In this document: one piece after another, positions 21,666-34,151 of the stretch
Position numbering within the stretch: the stretch's first letter is position 1
Layout of the letters: every line of letters starts with the position of its first letter
NCBI GenBank assembly: GCA_021014945.1
Contig: MU266438.1
Coordinates: 25,934 to 89,933 of the forward strand
Direction: 5' to 3'
DNA: 64,000 nt
Source: Leucogyrophana mollusca
Lineage: Eukaryota; Basidiomycota; Agaricomycetes; Boletales
Position numbers and translations under genes: made by a program
The notes under the pieces: model-generated
The model's input: the letters and a program-made list of their open reading frames with translations, nothing else
Told to the model about the DNA's origin: nothing
The model's database searches: none

Positions 21666-23635
21666 ATGTCCCCCCAAACTCTGTCCAACTTAGCGGAAGC
21701 GCAGAGCAATGCAAACGGTAGCTCTCGCGCTCGGCATGACCAGCCACCTTCATCCAGTGAACGCTTCAGGTCTCTCACCGGGTCTTATCCGCGCACAGCA
21801 TCTTCCTCTGTCGGAATGATCCACATCCTGAGCTACGCCCCTCCCGAGGGAGAGCAGAGCGTACCCATTACGGCGAACTTCAGTTGTAAAGGCGACCTTG
21901 GTGCAGGTATACACATTCGCCTTGTTGTCGGCCGTCGTGCGGTCAGCACGAAGGTCCGCGAGCTAGAGCCGATAGGATACGGACGGTGGCAACTCGAAGC
22001 CGCAGCCCCGCCTTTCGCCAAACAACAGTCAGTTTCAACGAAGGTTCCCCTCACCGTGCAGGCAGTCAACAAGGAGAACGTCGTCCTGGATTCCGTAACA
22101 TTTGGTGATTTCACGTATTGGGAGTCTGGTGAGCATCGTCGGAATCCCAGTTCATCGCACGTGGCCAGCGCTGATGGAAAATTTGATAGTAGACGACTGT
22201 GATGGGCACACTACATCATTGATCACAAAATACACCAACGGGTATCATACGAGAAATGCAAAGAAACCCCCGTCGTTACTCTCCGTTCGCCTTGTTTCGG
22301 AGACAGACCAGCATAGTCGGACAACTCAACGAGCAGGACCTTACGATCGTTCACGGTCACCCGTTTCCCCTTCCGACTCAGAGCATGCATCTTCATCCCG
22401 CACACAGCAGTCCTCCGGTCGCTCGCGATCTCATGCTCTGCGACGAACCCGTCATGCATTCGAAGTCACCGAAGCAAATATGCAAAATGCCATTCTTGAA
22501 ATAATGACCCCGCTTGATGGCTTTTGTCACAGCTGGGACGATTCTGAATTGCAAGCCGGCCGACGGCTCGTGCGTTTCCACCGCATGCAGGATGGGAACA
22601 AGTTAATGGTTTCGGCGGAACGCATCGGGCAGGACGAATATAGCGAAAACGACATCGTCATCTCATGCATTTACCGCGACGAAACCGATTCATGCTGCGT
22701 AACCTCCGTCGATATCATACATCTGCTCCAGCGCTTGGTGGATGCTGACTTCGAGGTCGACGAGAAAAATCGGATCCGGAGAAATCTTGAAGGACTTCGG
22801 CCCACAACGGTATCAAAATCGAGACCTGGTTCTGAGGGGTTTTTCCAGCGCATCATGGATTTCCCCGATCCTAAACCCCGAAAGATTGAGAAAGACCTCA
22901 AGGTATTCGATTGGAAGTTGTTGCCGCAAGCATTGGAGAAAATCATTTCAAAATACGTGAGTCTCGCGCCAAAGGGTGTCATCTATGACTTCTCCTGACG
23001 ACAGTTCTCAGTCCTTGTACACATCGCCGATCAGTACTCCTCCAAAAGAAGAGTCACCGGCCCCCGGCCAAATCCCTTGTGCTCAGGTAGAGGCCGGCGA
23101 TTCAGTTCCCGAGCCTGAAGATCAACAGCCACGATTCTTTTCGTCGTATGGAGAAGCTCTCCAAATCGACCCCAGTCAAGACTCGCACTCTCCACAGTCC
23201 TCTCAATTTGAGCAGCATTCGCAGACGTCTCAATTCGAGCAGTCGCTACAACCAATTACATTGGGCGGCGAGGTAAACGGCGACAACATGTTATACCCGG
23301 AGCAGCAGGAACAGTATCGAGGCGTCTACGTGGACCCGGAGGTCATGAACAGATATTACCCAGCACCTACCGATGACGAGCTGTACGGAGTGCACAGCAA
23401 CATTCCCCCTCACGAAGAGACAGTTTACAGCGCTCCTATACCTCTGGCGGTGTCTGCTTACGTAGCTGAGCAGCCCCCCAGCTCCAACTGGGCCCTGCAG
23501 CAACCGGAGGGAGGCTCTACAGCCGCCTACGACTTCGAGAGTGGGTCATTCGACACTGGGACCTTCCACACATTCGATTCCCTGGAATTCCAAACCCTGA
23601 GGGAACATAGCATGAGTGCCGCTTTAGCTGGTTAG
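21666..23635 (+). CDS. medA: MedA/Acr1/Ren1-type developmental regulator
   Basis: Three exons (21666-22128, 22190-22956, 23012-23635) give 617 residues. The second acceptor could equally be at 22192/22193, which changes one residue. The N-terminal domain (from SVGMIHILSYAPPEGEQSVPI to VTFGDFTYW) looks like an immunoglobulin-like beta domain. A Ser/Arg-rich linker follows. The second domain contains the hallmark block of the family, EKNRIRRNLEGLRPTTVSK, followed by FPDPKPRKIEKDLKVF and ending in ALEKIISKY. The C-terminal 200 residues are Gln/Pro/Ser-rich and acidic, like an activation region. Aspergillus MedA and its relatives control conidiophore or sexual development and adhesion. A nuclear role is inferred from homologues. 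Confidence 0.87.
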
Positions 23636-23950
23636 GTTGCCTGATTTTCTGGACGTTTCCTCTTTTCAGCGCTCACATTCATTCTATCCTTATCTCGCTA
23701 TACTGTATCAACCATATCTTCGTACCGGATTTGCTTGCATTGCTTCGTTTACTCATGTAATTATCTAGCGCTATATCCCCCCGTAGTTCTCCTTAGGTTT
23801 TTCATATGTGTACACCTCCTGTAAGATCAAGTCTCCGATCAATAACATATGCGTTGATTAGACAAGGCCCGAGATAATCGGCCTAGGAAGCGACGAGTGT
23901 GTGGTAATAACAGAATGGGGCACATGAATAAATATCCGGTGAAATGACTA

Positions 23951-26900
23951 TCATCCTCTCAGATGTCTGAGGCTACCAAGCCTCGAAAAGCGCCCCTTGA
24001 GAGAGCTCATACTGCCAACAGTCGACATGGCCACTGACGCCCCCGATAGTCCCCCACCTGTTGCGCCGTTGCCCACAGTGATGAGGGAGTCACGCGGAGA
24101 CCCTGCACCAGAATCGCTCCCACCGGTTTCGCGAAGGCCGGTAGCCAGTCCGTTGATTCCATGCCGGGCAACATATGCCAGGTGATTCCGGAGGGGGTTT
24201 TGTTTTGAGCTCGATGAGTTGTCCATTTGGTTATAGTTTCCCCACGATGACTGGGGTGATACTGGTTGAGGGCGATCCTGGTGCCCTAGCGATAGGGGAG
24301 GCGCGGTGAAGGAACGTTGACTAGATGATATGGACATTGAGCGCTGAAGTGAGTGCTGGTCGTATCGGGAAGCTTGATCTTGCGAACGGGCGGTCATTGG
24401 ATAGGATGAGGCCGATGGCCGACTGAAGTCATGTTCTCCTGCGAGGCGGCGAATTTCCTCTGCGAAGTTCTTGTGGAAGAATTTTTCCAGTGTTTCATGG
24501 AAGGGAAGCATCTCGGGTGGGCAAAGTTGGCCATGCAGCTTGAGACAACCGTCTATAACACGAGCCTACGAGGAAAAAAGGTCAGGGTCTTCGATTGTCG
24601 CCTTGAAGTAAAACCTACCTGTTCGCCCATTGCGTTACCCAGTCGCTCCACAAGCTCAGCCCTTCCTGGGAATTTGACAAGGTAATCTGGGTCGAAGAAG
24701 ATGTCTCGGTAGGCGGCAATGCCACCGTCTATGGGGGCATCTACTGCTCCGTTCAAACTCATTGACAGGGCATTTGTTGAGAAGGCTTGGGCCGTTTTAG
24801 CGAGAGCAGAGTATCTCAGATGTAGAGCCGCGAGTTCCCTGGTCTTTTGTTCTATTTCGTTCAAGGCAATCTCCACGGGCGATATCTCCACGGTCTTCCC
24901 ATCAATGATATCTGATCGTCGAATCACTGTTGGAAATGCTTGCTCTGTCGTGAATATCGTTTTCTCCAACCAGATTTCTTCGGTGCCGTCAGGTGCTATT
25001 TTGACGACTTGTCTGGAGCTGCTGAACAGGTTAACAGCGCTGAAGGGCCCGAGGTGAGTGAACGTCTATAGATTGGGCTCAGTAAGTTAAAGACGAACCT
25101 ATGCTCGTAATAGTTTCGAATGGCCAAGGGGACATCGGGGCTTGTGAATATTGGAAGGGAGCGATCTGGTTCTGGTGAAACTGCAGTGCAGTGGATGTAT
25201 TGATCGTGCCCGAAACGTATATCTATCGGGGGTTCCCCATACGTTTTAAGGAGTTGGGTACCGGGATGTTTGTTGAGCATGCGTTCGCAGAAAGCTCCAT
25301 ATTTCTCCCATTCGTAGCCACGATACTATTCAGCGTGGGATAAGTGTATGAACACCTCCAAAAGTGTGATTGCTCACGATGAATTGCTTATTACGCAAAG
25401 CCTCCGGGAAGTCGCCATAGAATACCACTCGGAAGTAGTCTGAATAATATCGTTGATCCGTGATGATATGTTCAAGAAGTGCTGCTTGATGTCGCAGGAT
25501 CTCCGCTAAGCGTGCGCTGTCATTTATCGGTGAAGCGTCTTTCGCAGCAGAGTGAGGAATGCCTCACTAGTTGAAAGTTATCTCGGCGTGCTGCTTCGCG
25601 AGTTCTTGGCATATCACGATGGCGTTCTCATATGCCTTCCCTTTGCCTACGAGAATATCAGGAAAACCCTACAAGGAGTTGATGATGCTCACCAAGGTAA
25701 TCCAGGATTAACAGCGACAGCGTCTCTTTCCGGTGGAAATGTGACTGTTGGGGCAACCCTAGATCTTCCATAGGGCCGACGAAGGAGTGTAGATCCCAAT
25801 CGTGCAGATCAGAGTGTAGCTTCAGGGTGAGGGCGGCTTCTACGTAGTTCTGCGATTGTAAGTGCGTCTGCGAGCACCGTTAGGGCTGGCTTGTGATTGA
25901 ATCATTAGTACACTTACATTGACGAGCTGATGGACATATTTGATGTACATCTCTTCTCGCCCAATTCCTCGGATGAAATTCATCAACCGCAGCTAGATGT
26001 CTCCTAAGTCACTTCCTTTTGCAGATGCAAGGATCAGCCCACCGTTGCTATAACTCGATCATCGGCGAACTCTTCTCCATCGGGCAGGTTGCGTACGCTG
26101 AGTAAGAGCTTGAGGAACTCGTCCACCGAATGTAAGAATGTCGTCACGCGCTCGCGAAGTTGATCATCCACTTCGGATGAATCGAACATGCTTCTGAGTT
26201 GACCAACGAAGAGCACTCGTGACATATCGTCGCCTCTGGTTTGCGACATAAATAACGCATCCAGTTTCTTGACCAGTTCGTTCTCGATCTGATCGAAGTG
26301 GCCATATTGATGGTACTCCGAGATGATCATACCAAAGAGAATTCCGACCGCATTGTTGCGCAGCGCATCGTGTATACTTAGGCATATGTTGACAATGTGG
26401 CCGATCAGTGGGCTCAGCACGTCTTGGTAACCCTGTGGGATCATGCAGGTGAGCGTAATGTCCAACCAGGGTGTTTTGATCAGTACACGTACACCATAGG
26501 TCGCCGCTGCCTCTCCTTCGGGCGTCGGCGAAGAGTGCTCAGGCCAAGCAAGAGCTTCCCAGAGGCGCAATAAGATGTCAGCACCTTCACCTCGTATATC
26601 CCCTCCAAGTCGCCAGACCGCGCGCCGTTTCTGACAAGCGAAGTGTCAGACTACCAACTCTGGCATAATAGAGAAGGGTTTACCTGGGGACTGAATTCCT
26701 CAGTTACAAGTTGGTCGGAAGATAGAAGCTTGAGCAGCATGAAAAACCCGTCTCTCCACAAATCGGCCTTGAATAGCTGGGGTTTTGTCGGAGGTGGTAT
26801 GAAGATTCTCTTTAGCAGCGTGGCGACAGGGTCCATCATTTTGATCAAGACTCTGTGCGCCAGTATGTTGACGTTTAGCCAGCTACTGGGCCACGCATCA

Positions 26901-29900
26901 TTTTCCAGTATTGATGTCGCGACTTTGAAAAACTGCGACAATAAAGCAGCAAAATTGTCCCTGCCTTCGATGTCAAAGCTCGACTCCAGGAAGTTGTAGA
27001 TGTGCTTGTTGGGGGCGGATAATACGAGGGCCAAGAACACTATAGCTGTTTCGCCTAGACCAGGGTTGAAAACCATGTTGTCATCGCAGATCAGTGACAC
27101 GCTGGTGGCATTTCGAGGGGCATTAGGGAGCAATGCCATCAAGGAGAACGGATAAGATTCGGGGAACGTCACTGGAACCGCGGCAGTGCTAGTGGTGGGC
27201 GTCCGGCTCCGTTCCACCGCACGATGATTCACTGGGTTTTGGAGCTCGCGGTAGGAATCCAGTAGCCTGGACTCAAGTTTAATAGGGTAATGATGACGCG
27301 CATGAAATCCGCTGACCTGGGCATGAGCATCAAAAGATACTCAACATTGTCCTGCTCCTGTCTGAAGAGATTGCGATCGGCGACAATTGTGGGTGAGACC
27401 AGTTGCTGCTGCAGTCTGTCCAACATCACCGCAATGATGGTGACACACAGGCGAATACATTCCAGCCACTGGACTCTGGCCGCTTCACGAGTACTATCGT
27501 TGTCATTCATGTGAGTCTGCGTATATTCATCGAACCGACCAAAGTGAGGTTTGATCCACAGGACAACGGCTTGTACCAAGAGCGATCGGGATTGTGGGTT
27601 ATCGAAAAGGAAGCTCTTGACGATTTGAAGGTACATGATGAGCCTCCAGATGATGATCTTGCCTTTACCTGTCGAGATTGCGTTCGCGAAGTTGGTGGCA
27701 ATGGTGACAAGCTCGACTGTGGGGAATATCTTGGCTAGCTCCGGCAGGATCGAGGTGAAGTGCTGGAGGGCAATCGTCTGCGTCCCGATGATAGAAGGAG
27801 GGGAGGGTGTTGCCATCATGCGGTTCACCTCTGTCAGATGGGATCGTATTTCCTTCTTAAATGTTGCCTCTAGATGATCGGCAGTCGCACCCCCGCCCAT
27901 TCCGAGTTCTGTGCCCTTTTGCAGCTCGCGTGATCTAGTTATAAACTTGAAGATATAATGCCAGACTTTGAGGGCAGCGCGCAAAGGCGAGGCTGTCTCG
28001 TTCCCAGATGGATTGCGAAGCAAGCGGTCCATGGAATGAACCATACGTGACGAAGCTGCGGCACAATTGAAATGCTGCTCAATGTAGACGTCGAGGACAG
28101 GCTGGAAGTTGCTGAAGCGACGATCTTGAATGATACCCAGGACAGTCACCAGCGCATTGAACACTAGGTGGTCCATTTCTCCGGACTGGTTGTTGACTGA
28201 CACGAGGATGCCGAAAAGCGAATCAAAAATGTCACGAAGGAACTTGACGATCTCCCCTTCTCCAACGAAGGTGAACTTGCTGAGCACTGTCGAAAGTAAT
28301 TCTGAGTCTGTTATCTGCTCCCACTTGAGGAGACTCAGTAGAACGGGGTTCTGTGTCAACTTCGTGGAGCAAAGTGACGACCGAATAATGACCGTGTCTC
28401 GCAAAGGAGGTGCGAGTCTCATTAGTTCGGGAGGCACAGGCACCTGATCCGGTCGCTGTCCAGGAAGCACCCAGGGCGTAGATGCCAGATACATCTCCGG
28501 CGGGATCTGGTGGAGCCGGTCTGCCCTGTACAACACCAGCGTGTGACTGCCATCCTCGAGGAACGAGCCCGGTCGAGGGAAAAGAGGCTGGAAGGCAAAT
28601 GCGAACGGGCGGTCTGCGTCCGAGGTGCGACCCACTGCCCTATCTCTTCCCGATCGATTTCGGAAGGTGAAAAATAAGTGCCATTTCGGCGGATCCCGCA
28701 GAGGGAGTTGCAGTTTGGTCAGTTCGCCGTAGGTGGGTTGATTGTTGCGTTGGAACACCATCGAGTGGAACTGGGTGACGTTGGGCTCTCCGCTGCCCAT
28801 AGATATAGCGTTCTCCACAGTATTTCCGTTTTGATCCCTGACTTCCATAGTCACCTGTGCGTTCTGGCTCACTGGACCCGGCCGCGCGAAGTTCACCACA
28901 CTAAGCCGAGCCGAGCCGCTGGGTGTTGAAGGAAATTCGCCGCTCCAGAGTTTGATGTACAGCTCGTTACGGACGTCGCCGGGAAACACTACATCGGGAA
29001 AACCTAGGGGGAGAGCGATGGGTACGTCCTGCAAAAGGGACATGTTTTCGCGGATGATAGTTTGCGCATCTCCGTGGAAGATCTTTACAGAGACCGCGAG
29101 CATCTCAGCACTACAACCAAGTTCAGTCTCCGAAGCGATAGTCAAACATTTAGCAACGTACCGAGGTGACTTCTCGAACTCCTTCACGTTGTTGACGATG
29201 ATGTCCTGATGCAGCATAGAAAATAGCGCTTCGTTGGAAGAAACATAGATTGGCATGGAGTGCTCGCGGGTTGGTGACACGTCCGTGCCCTCCGCTACCA
29301 TTTTACTCAGCTGGGTGAGTTCCAGCACCGCACAGCCAAATGGGCGACGGAAGTTCATTGGAGGGTCGCTGGCCACTGCACCACGGGGAGTCATCGGCGT
29401 TGTAGGGCTGGGATCCTCTCTGATTGAGGCTTCCGAAGGTCGTCTGTTTCTGTCGCCGGGGAGCCCTGAACCCATACTGGTCGTCATCTTGAGCGCGCCG
29501 CTGCGCACGATACGACACACCAAGTAGAGCGGATCTTGCGCTTCGGACAGTGCAATGTCCGTAAACAATGATCGTATACGTGCTTGAGGATCACGCGCCA
29601 GCACGCCGTTGTGATTCAGCACTATGCAACGGTCCTCAGTGATGAATTGAGCATCGGAGTGCTTGTAAATGGAAAAGAATAGCTCTGCGGTTTCTCCTGG
29701 TGCGCAAGGGGAAGCCACGAATGCACGAAGGTCGACGAATATGTGGTAGAACTTGGCGGCTGTGGGTTTTTCCGGCTGGGAAGGTCCAAGAGAACCTACC
29801 AGACGTGAGTTGGTTTTATTGCGGGAGATATCCGGGAATGCGGAGTGCGCGGGCGTGGGGATTGGGACTGAGGAATAGTCGATGGAAGGGCCGACATTGT

Positions 29901-31098
29901 GTCGGGATGTGTTGACATTTTCGGTTGGAACGTTCATATACGCGAGCGACACCTGCATGGCGTACATGCGAACAGCGCTTACCCAGCTTCGTAGATCGAT
30001 TTCGCCCTCCACATCAACCGTTACAAGTCCACCCCAGGTCGGATGACGCACGATGATGTCCAAACCCTGGACAACGTTGGCGTTTACGAGGCGGGCTACG
30101 CACTCGCGCCGCATGCTAATGGTTTCCTCTTCATTGAAGGTCTGGGCAAGGAGTTGTCGTCTGGTGAGGTGGAGGGCTTCTATGTGCTCCTTGACTGTGT
30201 GAAAGAGCTGATAGTCGCGGCATGCCAGGTAGTGGTACAACAGGCTGTGCCATTCCCTCAGCGCGGACGCAATCTCGTCAATAATGGGTTGGATCGCGCC
30301 AGACGCAGTGTCATCACCCGCCTGCAATGCTGGTCGAGGAGGTTGCTGTTTCGCTGGCTGTGGGTCAGGAGAGATAGAACGGATGCTGGCTGGGTAGACG
30401 GGTAGACCGGCACGCGAGGATTTGGCCTGGTCTGGCGGAGGACCGACTCTGAACGATTGCCTTTCGTCGTCACCGTCTCTGAAGTGTTTGGGAGGTTCTG
30501 GTCCAGAATTGGCTCTGTCCCGTTTCCATTGCGCATAGTCGGTTCCGTTTGTGGTGGGAACGCCGTTTGATGGGGTGACTAGGGACGTGATGAGGTCGGG
30601 CAGGCGGCCTTCAGCATCTGAAAGTTCGGCGCAAGCGTAAATGTGGGATGCTGGAAATATGCCAATAAAGATCTGTTGAGGCTCTTCGGCCCTTACAGGC
30701 GCTTTAGTAGCCCCAGACGACGAAGGATCCGAGGAAGTCGGCCAAGTGACTGGTGGCCGGCGGGAAGCACACACAACATAACTGTGTCAGGTTGGTGAAT
30801 AGGGCTTTTGTGCTGAACAAGCAAATACGTACCCTCTATACCACACACCCTCGACCTCCTTTCCTCTTGGGGTGTACTTTTCGAATGCATAGATCTCGTC
30901 GCCGACTTCCAAGGACACGACGTCTCTGTGAACGGCGTTTTCTTCAGTTGAGCCCTCTGTGACCGTGGAAAGTGGGCGACTGCGATTGGAGATACGTGTA
31001 TCTCGTCGAGATGGTGATAGCGGATGGACGGCGTAACCATAGACGAAGAGCGGAAGAGGCTCCCATACGCCCTTTCGCTGGCCGGCTGCAGAGCCCAT
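23951..31098 (-). CDS. DOCK-family guanine nucleotide exchange factor (Dck1-like)
   Basis: A very large gene, about 2,100 residues over many exons. Exon 1 (30833-31098) encodes an N-terminal SH3-like domain (VVSLEVGDEIYAFEKY ... GVWYRGYV). The long second exon from 30781 holds the helical region, then a DHR-1/C2 domain (around 28400-29750, with NELYIKLWSGEF). A helical middle follows (KRRAVWRLGGDIRGEG at about 26600). The 3' part is the catalytic DHR-2 domain (YYRVVFYGDFPEALRNKQF, PTVIRRSDIID, LPFHETLEKFFHKNFAEEI). DOCK proteins activate Rac/Rho-type GTPases with ELMO partners and act in cell polarity and wall integrity. Several 3' exon borders are not resolved. A segment at 29111-29161 is in frame but looks like a 51-nt intron, and the junction near 27232-27272 needs a short 41-nt intron. 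Confidence 0.92.
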
Positions 31099-31941
31099 GG
31101 CCCCACCTTGGTTGGATGAACGAAAAAATGGGACGCTCGAAGATCAGTAAAGATATTTAATGGTGCTAAGTTCGTCCTAAGCCCGTCGGTCGCGCTAGGG
31201 TGTAAATGGGCGTCTGAGTGGAGAAACAAAATGGCGGGTAATTAGCCTCGAGAGCTGGCTTCAAGCTTCAATTCTCGACACATGAGAATTCAGCGCTAAT
31301 TCAGACTACCGCCGCTCACACATTTTACTACACAGCGCCCAAACTTTGCATCAAAAGATGATCCTTCACCGTCAGAAGTGCAATGCAGACAAAACATATT
31401 TCATTCGATCAACCGAAACGCTACATACACATCAGACACGAACTGGTTCCGGTGGGAAGATATCAATAGAGCCTTGAGTAAAAGGCAACGTCAGCATAAT
31501 TCACTTCAGTCCAAAGTCAACAAAAAGTTCAGAGGGGGGTGCCCGAAGAAATTGAGCTGTGGCGGGCATTTTCGGCAGTGCGAGTACGTAGACCGTCGTG
31601 ATAAAACCATCATGCAGTAGTAGAGGAGAAGAAGACTCACCCGGATATCTACGCACATAGCTGGACTGCCAGTGTACCAGATGGCCATACTGCCAGGTAG
31701 GATCTACAAAGAATTTGAACCCAGGGGCTAGCCATCAACAGATGGCCCTGCTGGCAGGGCTTTCTGTGCCCACAAGCGCTGGCAATGATAACAATGATGT
31801 TTTTACCAGTGCAACGATCACGGAGGAAATCAATTGGACAAACAGACAGACAACAAAGTTATATACCAAGTTTAGGGCAGGTCTGAACGCGATCAGTTGC
31901 ACCTGCAAGCTGGAGCGTGAATTGCATTATTCTACAGCCTT
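31099..31941. promoter_or_regulatory. Divergent intergenic region
   Basis: This 843-bp region separates the start codons of the DOCK gene (-) and the Spc34-like gene (+). Only short open frames are present. It presumably contains both promoters, but no defined motif is evident. Confidence 0.5.
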
Positions 31942-33826
31942 ATGCCATCACTTTCTGATCAAATAGATCACCTAGTGTCCTCTGCCAAGGCCATTCGAAC
32001 CAGCGCAGAGGCCATCACCGAAAAAAATGGGCCCGGCACAAGCACATTCACCAGCGCCGTCCTCAACACGCCTCTCGGCGACCTTATCCGCGATATCGAC
32101 TCTTCCGAGCTCGGTCTTTTCACCATAGTGCAGCCCACACGTCCTGCAGGCCAGGCAGCGCCTGAGGTGGATGCGCGTGGCGTACGTAAGGGCGAGATAT
32201 CCCGCGTCGAGTTCCCTGGGGCGACTCCGCTTAGGAAACCTCCGTCGCGACGCGATGAGGTGCTTAAGCCGGCGGATTTTGAGCCTGAGGTATATGCACA
32301 AGCTGCATTGAAGTATCTTGACCGTTAGTGAGTTCATGTGACTCCCACATCCCATTCGTTGTCTGATGTACGCCGGATAAGTCAATCCATACGGCCTATG
32401 CCGCGCGCAAGATCTCAGGTGCTTGCTATCATAGAACAGCTAGACGACATGCGAGATAATATTCGGAGACTAAACGAAACGCTGCAGCAAGTCAGTCGCT
32501 CTGATGATAGCATTCGCCTGACGGACTCGACATTCAACTTTTAGGTTACGAGCACAGGTCCAACCAGTGTCCCCATCTCTCGGAATGTCAGCGACGAGGA
32601 AAACCGCATACAGTATCTGCAGGATAGACTTAGGGAGCTCCGACGAGAGGTATGTTCCGTCTCGTTCTCACAATGACATCAAAATAAACGATCTTGCAGA
32701 AAGAGAACATGCTGCGCACAACAGCTGAAGTGCGATCGCAGTCCGGCCGCGCCAAACCTGCCCCGAAGGCACGACCTCCGCCGGAGCCCGAGCCCCAAGA
32801 AGATATGTTCTGGAACACCCCTGCAGCGTCCGCGCGCACACTCCGCTTTACCGACAACCTCTTGAATGAAGAAGTCGATCTAGGGGATGTGTCCGTGATG
32901 TCCTTCACGAGCCCTGTGCCCCCACCGCGCTCCATGCTCACGGCCATTGGGGACCTTGGCAACTCCGGCGGCGACAGATCTCTGGACGGCCCGGAGGACG
33001 TTGCTGACCCACGGATCAATGATTCGATGATGAGCGACGCAGATGCAAACGATGACTCCATTTTTGCCCCAACCTTAGACGGCCCAGATGAGGAGGAGGA
33101 TGGGAATGATGAGGGGGAGCCCACCGTTGTGCTCAAGAAAGCTCCCGAGTCTCCTCCATCTACGTCACCTTCTCTGGTGACTGAAGGCCCGATTGGAGCC
33201 CCCCCAGGAGTGTCAACGCCACCGCACCCTGCCAGCACTAAACCTTCAGAGTCCGCCAAGAAACCAAAGGTCCGTGTGAACAATGAAATGGAGCGCATAG
33301 TGGTAAGGAGTAGTCTCCCGTCATGTATCAACAAACTCACAGTTACACAGGGAAAGATCTGGTCGTCAGTAGGCGAGATTATTATGCCCGGACATCCCTT
33401 CGACACGACGGGCGGGAATGGAACTAAGCCTCCTCGCGCAAAAGAAACACTGTAGGTCGCTCGTGCATGGCTATAGATAAGGTCTATTAGCTTAATACCA
33501 CCCTCAGCGCACACCTCCAATCGCTATCCTCACAGGAAGCCTCTCCCGCCTCTCCGACAGGGTCAAGCCTTTCCTCGCTTGCCACGACCGCACCTCCTTC
33601 GACAGGGCAGCCCACAACACAACAGATTCTCATCGCTCACCTCCTCTTGACACTCCTTTCCGCGCAGCCGAGCTTCTCAATGCCCCTAAGCAGGTTAAAG
33701 GAAGCACTCGCGGAGAAGGTTGGTGGTGCTGCAGGTGGTACTCGGGCGTTATACGGCTGTGTGGCGAAGAAGCTGATAAGGATCGAGAGAGGCGGAGGAG
33801 AGCAGGTCGTCAAGTTCGATGCATAA
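31942..33826 (+). CDS. DASH complex Spc34-like protein with long C-terminal extension
   Basis: Six exons (31942-32327, 32382-32490, 32545-32649, 32700-33302, 33351-33451, 33508-33826) give 540 residues. The N-terminal 130 residues resemble Spc34 (TSAVLNTPLGDLIRDIDSSE, then PEVYAQAALKYLDR). A coiled-coil follows (QVLAIIEQLDDMRDNIRRL; NRIQYLQDRLRELRREKENML), as in the DASH subunit, which couples kinetochores to microtubules. Beyond residue 215 comes a feature not in yeast Spc34: an acidic, Pro/Ser-rich linker and a compact Leu-rich C-terminal domain (QQILIAHLLLTLLSAQPS, then LYGCVAKKLIRIERGGGEQVVKF) reminiscent of a winged helix. The Spc34 call is a pattern match only. The whole protein could instead be a basidiomycete-specific family. 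Confidence 0.68.
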
Positions 33827-34151
33827 TCGCGATTGTCTTTCGCACACGTGATCGTAAATTTCACTTTTGATCCCATCAGAATTGGACTTCCCCGCGCCAT
33901 GCTGTGAGTACGGAATACCCACATATCGACTTCCGTCGGCATTCTGGTGCCAAGTGAACCTGGTGGTCTTTCGATTCCGAATCACCGAATCACTTCTGAT
34001 CCCAGAGTCGGGACCTGGTCCAAATAGAGATGAGTAGGAGCGCATGACAGGTATCGTAATACTAAGAATCGATGAAATCGTTGATAAAGCGCACAGGTGA
34101 AGCGAATTATCGCTGAGCTTCACCCACATCTATCTCCCCCAAATTATCTAC

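Noticed and set aside
28130..30405. Plus-strand open frames across the DOCK gene
   Set aside because: They are antisense to clear DOCK coding sequence.
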